Shown: positions 30,008 to 37,312 of the stretch, in pieces
How positions within the stretch are numbered: the first letter of the stretch is position 1
Layout of the letters: each line of letters opens with the position of its first letter
Assembly: GCF_000275845.1 (NCBI RefSeq)
Contig: NW_006766990.1
Span: 1-37,312 of the forward strand
DNA from: Dichomitus squalens LYAD-421 SS1
Taxonomy: Eukaryota > Basidiomycota > Agaricomycetes > Polyporales > Polyporaceae
Direction: 5' to 3'
Length of the DNA: 37,312 bases
Made by a program: the position numbers and the translations under genes
The notes under the pieces: model-generated
Seen by the model: the letters and a program-made list of their open reading frames with translations, nothing else
Told to the model about the DNA's origin: nothing
Database searches by the model: none

Positions 30008-33000
30008 CTACTGCCCGTACACGACGCGCCCACGTTCGCAGCCCATGTATGCCGCCCTCACCTTAACGCGCTTCCCTGCCAAGCCGCGCACTTCCACCAC
30101 CTGCGGATCACCAGGGAAGACATCGATCGCGTTGTCGCTCCATCTCACTGTCTCCCGTCTTCCCAGAGCATCCTCTCCTTCCTCGTCTGCAGTGAAGAGC
30201 AGGCCCTTGACGGGCTTCTGCACCTTTACATGCACCTTCTCGCCTTCTACTTTTACGTCGAGCCCGGGATCAGGGAAGTCGACGAGACGGAACGGCTGCG
30301 GCCAGTCGGCGTAGCGCGCTAAGATCTCCCCAGAAGCCGCGTCGACAAGGCGGGCCCCGACGACCACGGAGTACGACGTGTCGACAGAGTTCGCGTTCTC
30401 TGCTGGCGGTCCGGGCACACGCATGGACGCGATTTCGGTGGTCTGGTTCGGGAGCAGCGTGGCTTCGACCGTCTTCGAGTCTTCCCAGCCCGAACAGAGG
30501 TCGACGAACGACAGCTCCAGCCGGACGTCGCGTGCGCTGAGCGTCGCGTTCACGCCCCACACCTCGATGTTCGCAGACACGGAGCGGAACGCGCCAAACT
30601 CATAAAACTGGTGTAATTGGGAATGTCAGCGGAGACGAATCAACAGTAGTCCATCAAAATCAGTACGTGCCTGTCTGGGCCTGTCGTTCTCACGGTTTTG
30701 TGTCACCTACGCGCGGCCCCAGCCACGAAATGTCAGTCGAGGACAAGGGCAAGCCGTCACCGAGGCACTCACGGTCCTGAACAGTCCGACCGAGATCGGA
30801 CGCAACTCGCGCGCAATCGTATAGTATGCAGGCTTGGCACGAAGCTGTGGAGATGCGACGTCGGCCGTCGGGCGATCAGCACAGCGCCCGCCGAGCGAGC
30901 TTCATGTCAGGTCCTTACGAAAAAGTCCGCAATCGCCCATGAAATGACAGGCCAGCAGTCGTTCATCTGCCAGACGAGGACTCCGGCGGTCTGCACGGAC
31001 GCGAATGCTGTACGATTAGTCGCCCATAGGCGGCCCGAAACATTGAAGACGACGCACGTATTGCTTGCCTTTTCCTCTCCACTCGCGCCGCCACGACCTG
31101 TACGCGAGGCTGATCGCCTCCGATTGCATGAGCTGCGTATTGTATATGTGCCTGCGCGATCGGCCGCATTGAGTTCAGCCCGCGCTCCACGGCCGCGTCC
31201 GCATACGCGTCCGGGTCTACAGCAGCAGAAGCACAGAGCACTCACGTCTCCAGATCGTCGGTCAGCCTGAAGTTCTCGTTCATGACGATCGCGAACCGCC
31301 GCTCGTGGCTGCCCGCACGGTCGTGCTGCGCCATCATCTTCGACTGGGCCCACCGGTCCTTCGTGTTCCCGCCGAGCCAGTAGTCGACCGTCTTCACGTC
31401 CGGGAACGACGGGATGCCGAATTCGCTGTCGATCCAGCCGTGCGCCAGGCAGACAGTCAGCCGTCGTGATAAATATATATGACCTGTACACACCTCACGA
31501 ACCGCCCGCCATTGAACGGGTATTCCTGCCACGGCCACTCCTTCCCGCCCCAGATGTTCCACTGGTGCACGTCGCCCATAGTGGGGTCCGCTGTATCCCA
31601 GCCTTTGCCCCCATACGGTGACCCGCGGTGGTAGGGAATGGGCGGGTCACAGTGCTCAGCTACGACGGCAGGAAAGACCTCTTCGTACAGGACTCGTGCG
31701 GGCAACGCGTCGATGCCTGCCAAAGTGAAGATCAGCGTGAGCGGGTAGCGCGAACGGTCGTAGACATGAAGTGCGTACCACCCCACTGCAGCACCATCTG
31801 GTAGTCTGGCCGTACGTGAGCGCATAGCGACGCATGAGGAGACGACGACGATGCACCTTCATTGTTACCGCAGAAGATGGCGATGGAAGGGTGGTGCCGG
31901 AGACGCTTGACGTTGTCCTCCACCTCCGCCCTGACACTCTGCACAAACGAGTCGTACGCGGGGTAGACGCCACACGCGAACTGGAAATCCTGCCACACTA
32001 GTACGCCCAGCTCTGCACAACAAGAACGACAAGGGGCGAGGTCAGCACCTGGACTGAAGGCAGCGTACACCATGCGCACCGTCGCATATGTCGTAGAACA
32101 CGTCCGGCTCGTAGACGCCCCCGCCCCAGAGCCGGACCATGTTCTGGTTCCCGTCACGCAAGAGCGTGAGCCACGCGCGGTAGTCGTCCGCGGACAGCGC
32201 CGTCAGGAAGTTGTGCGCGGGGATCCAATTCGAGCCTGTACCCGCAAGTTTCGTGAGTCGTTGGCGCTACTGTGGAATGGAAGAAGGGAACTGAGTGCGT
32301 ACCGCCCATGAACATGCGCACGCCGTTGACTTCGAAGAGGAACGTCGTCCCTTTGCCGTAGCGGTCGGGCTCCTCGAGCGGCTCTTGGATGAGCGACACG
32401 GTCCTGAAGCCGACCCGTCTCGTGAGAGTGTCTAAGACGGCCTCGCCCTGGCTCGCGGTCAGCCCTCCACCCTCTCATCGTCTCCTTGTCATGATCTCAG
32501 CACCACTCACCTCCCCCAGCAGCGAGATCTCTACATTGTACAAAGTCTGACTTCCATACCCAACAGGCCACCACAGCTCCACCTTACCCTCTAGGTCCCA
32601 TCCGATGACGTCCTTCAGGCCCGCACCTCCCCCAAGAGACACCTCCTCCTCACGTATGACGGACCCGTCCAGCCGCCCCAGCACGATCTTCGCACCACGG
32701 ACAGCAGACGCGTCGCCGGCGACGACAAGGTCCACCTTCAGCGACGGGGACAGCGCAGGGGCAGCTGAGACGAGCGCGCGCGTATTCGCGGCGTCGATGC
32801 GCGCGGTGTACGTGACGAGCGAGATGGCGCGGTACGGCCCGCACGTCATCAGCTCGGGACCCTGGAACACGGTCAGCGTCAGCGTCTCCTGCGACCGGGG
32901 GCATGCGACGGCGTACCCAGTCCCACCTGTGTGCAAGAACGTCAGCGCGGGCGATGGGAGGGGGGATGGAAGGACGGGGGGCACGGACCGCCAGTTGTAC

Positions 33001-33658
33001 TGCGCCTTGCGCACGTATACGCGGCTCGGGTCGCCGAGGTTGCACGAGCCGGCGCGGACGCGTCCGTGCGTGGCCTCGAGCTCCTTCGCGAGCTTCTGCG
33101 CGGACTTGAAGTGCAGGAAGAGCACGTTGCCCTGGTCCTGCAGGTTCTCCGGGGACAGCGACGCTCTCCACGTGCGGAACATGTTGTCCGCGTACAAGAC
33201 CTTCTTGCCATTCTGTGCGCGTGCGAGTCAGCAGCGCATACCCCGAGCGAACGCGGATAGAGGGGTGCTGACCAGGTAGACGTCGCATATCGTGTCTAGG
33301 CCCTCGAACACCAGCTCCGCGTTCTTCCAGCGGCGCTCTGTCTCATGCACGTCGAACGTCGTGCGGTATAACCACTCGGTCTCGCCGATCCCTGTAACAG
33401 CAGCACGCATATAGCCACATCGTCTTTCCGAGAGGATATGCCTGACTCACACTGGACCTCGTGCTCGTTGAACCCGATGAAAGGATCGGGGATGCGACCG
33501 GCCTTCAAAAGCTCGACGTGCACCTCGGACGGGAACGCAGCCGCTTTCATCCACTGCTCGGAGGGGGTGGGGCTGACTTCGTCGAGGACGGACGCGATGG
33601 ACGCGTCGCGCTCCTTCCACGCCCAGCCTTGGGAGATGTTCGTGACGCGCGCCGACAT
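30008..33658 (-). CDS. Beta-mannosidase, glycoside hydrolase family 2
   Basis: Exo-acting enzyme releasing mannose from manno-oligosaccharides; predicted 890 aa from 16 exons: 33451-33658, 33273-33391, 32989-33212, 32917-32926, 32511-32861, 32303-32447, 32080-32235, 31857-32012, 31779-31805, 31494-31716, 31246-31425, 31058-31151, 30919-30990, 30773-30844, 30671-30706, 30008-30607. Family marks in order: ISQGWAWKERD, VHVELLKAGRIPDPF, EVQWIGETEWLYRTTFD, YADNMFRTWRA, KAQYNWRWDWGPELMTCGPYR, SNWIPAHNFL, LWGGGVYEPD, and AIFCGNNEDYQ with the acid/base Glu at about 456. SEFGIPSFPD follows with the nucleophile Glu at about 541, then GVLVWQMNDCWPVISWA, and a C-terminal beta-sandwich. There is no signal peptide, pointing to an intracellular (clade B-like) enzyme. 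An in-frame ATG 18 codons upstream (33712) is an alternative start. One intron appears to use a GC donor (below 30671). Confidence 0.95.
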
Positions 33659-34930
33659 TCGACTTGAGCTATGAGGCCGTTCACTCGTAGACGGAGAGGG
33701 TAGTCCGACCAAAGTCTAATCGCTGCCGCTGCTGCTGCTCTCGTACCTTATACTCGTATCTCCACGAGACCTTATCGACGGGCTTGGCGGACCGGGCGGG
33801 GAGACACGGTGGTAAGGTTTGGGGGCCTGATGATCGGGGGAGGTGTTCAGCGCGAATGGCTTTGCCGCCACGTCCGGCTGGCCATTGAGATGGAGAGATA
33901 TTGCAGTCATGGTCGTTGCCGTGTGCCTTGGGCGACGCTGCCCGAGTGATACTGGTCCTCCGAGTCGATCGCACCGATACGCGCAACCGAGCATTCGCCA
34001 AGAGATAGTAGGCACGCAGGAACACAATGCGGCACTCACGAATTATCATAGCAGCTATAGAATGCAAGAGGACATCCTCTATTACGAATGTGTGCGACCC
34101 CGCTGGGGAAATGTCCTCCACGGCTCTCGACCCGTCCTTCCTGCAGTCCCCGACGCGTCGTAAACCGCGTCGTCATGAGAGACAACGCGACACCGAGAGA
34201 GAATGGATATACCAGGGGAATGAGGCACCGCGAGCGAGGACGATAGCGTTCGGCGAGCCAATTTGACCTGGACAAGTTGGGAGGAAAACTTGAGCCCGCC
34301 GCGTCACGTTCACCCCGGAGGCCCTGTGACGCGTGTGACACGGGCGGCCGGGTCGTGGAGCCTGCAGCGCGACGTCGACGCCGACGGCCAACTCACTGCG
34401 GCCATCGGGAGCTCGAGCTCGTAACGCTGCGCCTCGTTTGTCGTTCGCTTTCTCCCTTCCAGTCTGCTCGACACTTGCTAGCAGGAAGTTGATATGTCTT
34501 TGGCCTGTCCCCAGTCTTCTCATCTTAGCCGACCGGTCTTGGCTTGGACTTGGGCGGATCCGTGACACCGTACTCGTCCACACGCCCACAGTGTTCACGG
34601 CCCTCTCTCTACAACCAACGATGGCCCCAGCAATGCGGGATTTGGTCGCCATGGCCCACTGCATCATCCGAAGAGGGCGTTCGTATGTCGTACGGCAAGC
34701 CTCGCCCAAGCCTACGGCCTCATGGCGCTCGGTCTGACTCTTTGTGTCTATGATAGGAGAAGATGTGGTAATCTATCGTCTTTGTCCCTTTCCTCGGCTA
34801 TATATCCTGTTGCACCTCTTCTGTCACGCTTCGACTTTGTCGTCTCGCGCCTTTCTCCCTTGCGACGCCCTCAACGACGTCTTGACTTTGTTACACACCT
34901 CACCACAACCACTGGGAACCGTGTCAAAAG
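33659..34930. promoter_or_regulatory. Divergent promoter region (mannosidase / small unknown gene)
   Basis: A 1.27-kb gap between two divergent genes. A TATA-like TATATAT at 34799-34805 sits about 130 nt upstream of the 34931 ATG, followed by pyrimidine-rich leader sequence. Open frames within (for example minus 33681-34121 and 34173-34709) overlap each other antisense and resemble nothing; I take them as noise. Confidence 0.45.
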
Positions 34931-35576
34931 ATGCACCACTCTAACATCGACCGCGCGATCGCGTACGTGATCGAGCGCAGGCAGCAGCTCAACGTCCCCA
35001 ACGTCTTCGCCGCCTACCTCCAGGCTGTCATCTACCCGAACCCCTACGACGACGACTCCATCGTCCAGACCGACGACGCGATCGCCCGCGCCGCGCTCGT
35101 CACCTTCGAGCGCGCGATGGACAAGTACCCCATGCCCACGCCTCCAGCGAGGACAAAGAAGTCGAAGTCCCAGCCTTCCGCTGTGGTTCCCGCTCCGAAT
35201 GGCAGAAAGAGGTACTCGGCGGAGGTCGCGCAGCTGCGATGGGAGTACCAGCAGGCGACGTTGCGCGCGAGCGCCGCAGAGGGCGAGTACCACGGCTGCT
35301 CGTGTTTGTCCTGCGGAGGTTTGATGGCCATGCGCGACCGGCTGCCTGCGCTGTCGTCGGAGGGCGAGGATGGGGAGCTGCTGCTGGATCTGCCGGTACG
35401 CGCGCGTCGCACTCGTGAGTCCGTCTTATCCTCCTTGCACCGCAGATGTTGACAAACGACTGCCTTTGTGTCTGATAGGGAAGGCGAAGAAGCAGGCTAG
35501 GAAGAAGGTCCAGTTGAGGCGGGATGCTATTCCAGTAGACCCTTACGCGCCATCCAGCAGTGCTGCCGTACTATGA
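34931..35576 (+). CDS. Small protein of unknown function, two exons
   Basis: Exons 34931-35414 and 35479-35576 give 193 aa; the join ACT C/GTGAGT ... TAG/GG makes RRTRKAKKQARKKVQL in phase. I do not recognise the family. The N-terminal half (IDRAIAYVIERRQQLNVPNVFAAYLQAVIYPNPYDDD, then AIARAALVTFERAMDKY) is predicted helical and well ordered. The middle is P/K/S-rich. A second helix (AEVAQLRWEYQQATLRASAAEGEY) leads into a Cys-Ser-Cys-x2-Cys cluster (CSCLSC) and an acidic patch. The C-terminus is strongly basic (KAKKQARKKVQLRR), consistent with nuclear localisation. A TATA box and CT-rich leader support the start. The cysteine cluster could bind metal, but this is speculation. Confidence 0.75.
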
Positions 35577-36115
35577 CCTCGATGAGTTGCACGTTGACTA
35601 TGACTGCCATCCCGTCCTATGCGTCTCCCTGTCTTCCGCCCTATGCATCCCGTCCGTTTCATTGCCTTTGTCTGATATACCCGCAGATATCTCCCTCTGT
35701 ATCTCTACCCATTCCTTCTAGGTCTCATCATCGGCTGTATCGTACTCTTCTCTCCCGTCCGGTCACAACAATATCATTTATGTTATCTTCCCAAGGCAGC
35801 CCCGCGTGACCACCTCTCTCCCTTGGCCTGCAGCCCGCGCACGCCAATCGCGCGCGTCCCTGTCGAGTGGGCGCCTTCGCGCGCACTGCAGCCAGGCGAG
35901 GATGACATCACCCCCACGGCCTCACTTGTTCGCGCTCCAAACCACACGGCACACGACATGAAAATCCCCGCGCGTCCTATCCCGGCCCTCGACCACGCGC
36001 GGACGATAAGTAGCCTCGCCCCGCGCCGTCAGTACTTATCTCCCTCTACCCCCTGTCTCCCCCTCACCCTCTTCTCCCCCTCGTGCGCAGATATCCATCG
36101 ACTATCATCTAACGA
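35577..36115. promoter_or_regulatory. Upstream region of the histidine-acid phosphatase gene
   Basis: No gene supported. The last ~100 nt are a long pyrimidine-rich tract (about 36030-36090), a common core-promoter and leader feature in basidiomycetes, ending just before the ATG at 36116. Confidence 0.45.
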
Positions 36116-37312
36116 ATGCCGATCCGCCGCCTCTCCACGAAGTCCCTCCCCCAGCTCCCCGTCGTCGCCCCGCACGCGGGCACCTCCTCCTCCGCCACCC
36201 TCCAGCCCGCAAACGGGGATGCAAACGGCACGGGACCGACCGCGCGCTCGCGCATGACCCCCGCGTGCATCCGCGCGACAATCACGCTCGTCGTCTTCGG
36301 CGCGTACCTCCTCTGGGCCCTCCCCTGGCACCTCCAGCACGGCTGGGACGGCATTCCCTGGATCGGGGGTGGAGGCGGACATGCCGCTGCCTTAGTAGAG
36401 GAGGTACTGGGAGGAGGACGGGGAAGGGGGAAGGCTGTCGCGGAGGGAATCCTGCGCGCGCCGAAGCTGGATGTGCCGAAGGGCGTGCAGACTATGTGGG
36501 GCCAGTACGCGCCGTGGCGCGCGGCGGGGACATATGTGGGTCCCCCGGAGGGGTGCAATGTCACGCAGGTGAGTGCGTTCGCCGTTCGCTCTTGGGTGGA
36601 TATGAGGAGTGCGCAGCCCCGGAAGGGTGCGGTGGACAGACTGTGGTCCGGAGCATGGGCACGGCGGAGGTCTGGTGTGGGCTGCGCATGGGGTGTATGT
36701 GTGGCCGCCATTCATAGATCGGGGATGCCGCAGACGTAGGATCATGAAGTGCCTTCTCCGTGCGCGTGTTGCAGAGATTGTGTTCACTTTCACGCTACGA
36801 TGATCCCGCGGAGCCTGGAGCTGACGTCCGTCCTTCTACTTCTAGGTCAACTTGGTAGGTCCAGTCACAGAAGCTCCCACCGCAGCGTCTGATCGTGTCA
36901 TGCCCAGCTGCAACGTCACGGCGCGCGATATCCCAACGCGGAAGAGGGACAACGCTACGCCGTCGCCGTCGAACGCCTCGCGTCAGCGAAGAAATTCGCC
37001 GACAAGCGTCTCAAGTTCCTCGAGGACTACGAGTATGATCTCGACGCGGACGACCTGACGGCATTTGGGGCCGCTCAGTACGTCGGCCTGTTCAGAGATT
37101 CAGGAGGCAGGTGTCTGATGTTCATCGACAGGACGTTCGAATCCGCGCAGGTGTTCTTCAACCGGTACGCGCACCTCGCTGACGAAGATAACGTACCGTT
37201 TGTCCGCGCGTCGGGCGTGCCCCGAGTTGTCGACACCGCAAACAACTGGACCGTAGGCACGTCCTCCCCCGCCTCCTCCTCCCGTCTTGCGATCTCACAT
37301 TGCGTGTCTCCA
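36116..37312 (+). CDS. Histidine-acid phosphatase / phytase family protein, 5' part
   Basis: Branch-2 histidine phosphatase; hydrolyses phosphomonoesters, possibly phytate. Visible exons: 36116-36568, 36846-36854, 36908-37077, 37132-37252; the rest is cut by the window edge. The first ~50 residues are cytoplasmic-looking (MPIRRLSTKSLPQLP), then one hydrophobic anchor (TITLVVFGAYLLWALPW, about 55-71), not a cleavable signal peptide. The mature fold starts VQTMWGQYAPWRAAGTYVGPP EGCNVTQ, followed by VNLLQRHGARYP. The catalytic RHGxRxP box is at about residues 157-163. Further family blocks are FGAAQ (the loop after LEDYEYDLDADDLT) and FFNRYAHLADEDNVPFVRASG, then RVVDTANNWT. The catalytic HD motif lies beyond the window. 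The membrane anchor suggests a type II protein in the secretory pathway or cell surface rather than a secreted phytase. Confidence 0.9.

Noticed and set aside
32605..33288. Plus- and minus-strand frames of 224 and 212 aa
   Set aside because: They are out-of-frame or antisense shadows of the beta-mannosidase exons, whose conserved motifs fix the true frame.
33681..34709. Minus-strand frames of 146 and 178 aa upstream of the mannosidase
   Set aside because: No family resemblance, no in-phase link to the mannosidase start, and mutual overlap with plus-strand frames; best read as promoter sequence.
36109..36711. Minus-strand frame of 200 aa
   Set aside because: Antisense to exon 1 of the histidine-acid phosphatase; proline/histidine-rich shadow with no domain.

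Overview
This is a gene-dense piece of a filamentous basidiomycete nuclear genome, most likely an Agaricomycete wood- or litter-associated fungus. The evidence is GC-rich coding sequence, genes split by many introns of about 45-90 nt with CTGAC/CTRAY-like branch sites, several tiny exons, and gene families typical of that class: a YAT amino-acid permease, a class III-type chitin synthase, an F-box-like protein, an EB1/Bim1 microtubule protein, paired MCT-like transporters, a GH2 beta-mannosidase, and single-pass membrane proteins with a C-terminal PPxY. I found no rRNA, tRNA, CRISPR or virus signal. All exon models below were built by eye from GT/AG sites, phase continuity and paralogue comparison.

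Layout. 1-1056: intergenic sequence, then a 5'-truncated, frameshifted relic of an amino-acid permease. 1540-3675 (-): a multipass membrane protein. 4523-7653 (+): the intact 19-exon permease to which the relic is related. 8457-12550 (+): chitin synthase, 14 exons. 13144-13918 (-): a small protein of unknown function. 14821-16099 (-): F-box-like protein. 16100-17624: mostly unassigned, with a coding-like trace on the minus strand. 17625-18733 (+): EB1/Bim1 homologue.

The 19.6-24.5 kb block is an accessory island: three tandem copies of a single-pass membrane protein family. Copy 1 is probably functional but has an uncertain 5' end, copy 2 is a clear pseudogene, and copy 3 is intact. A 539-bp MITE-like element with about 51-bp terminal inverted repeats and a TA duplication, and a 35-nt perfect hairpin, lie between copies 1 and 2. 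Next come two tandem MCT-like transporters on the minus strand (24706-26308 and 27121-28755) with near-identical exon architecture and an unassigned coding-like stretch between them.

The right flank is housekeeping again: GH2 beta-mannosidase (30008-33658, -, 16 exons), a small unknown protein (34931-35576, +) and the 5' part of a histidine-acid phosphatase/phytase-family gene (36116 to the window edge, +) with an N-terminal membrane anchor.

Functionally the window mixes cell-wall synthesis (chitin synthase), nutrient uptake (permease, MCT-like carriers), plant hemicellulose use (mannosidase), phosphate release (phosphatase) and cytoskeleton (EB1). Nothing indicates a single co-regulated cluster. 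The most interesting signals are the PPxY-tailed receptor-like array with its MITE and hairpin, the permease relic with preserved intron positions, and the microexons that encode core motifs.
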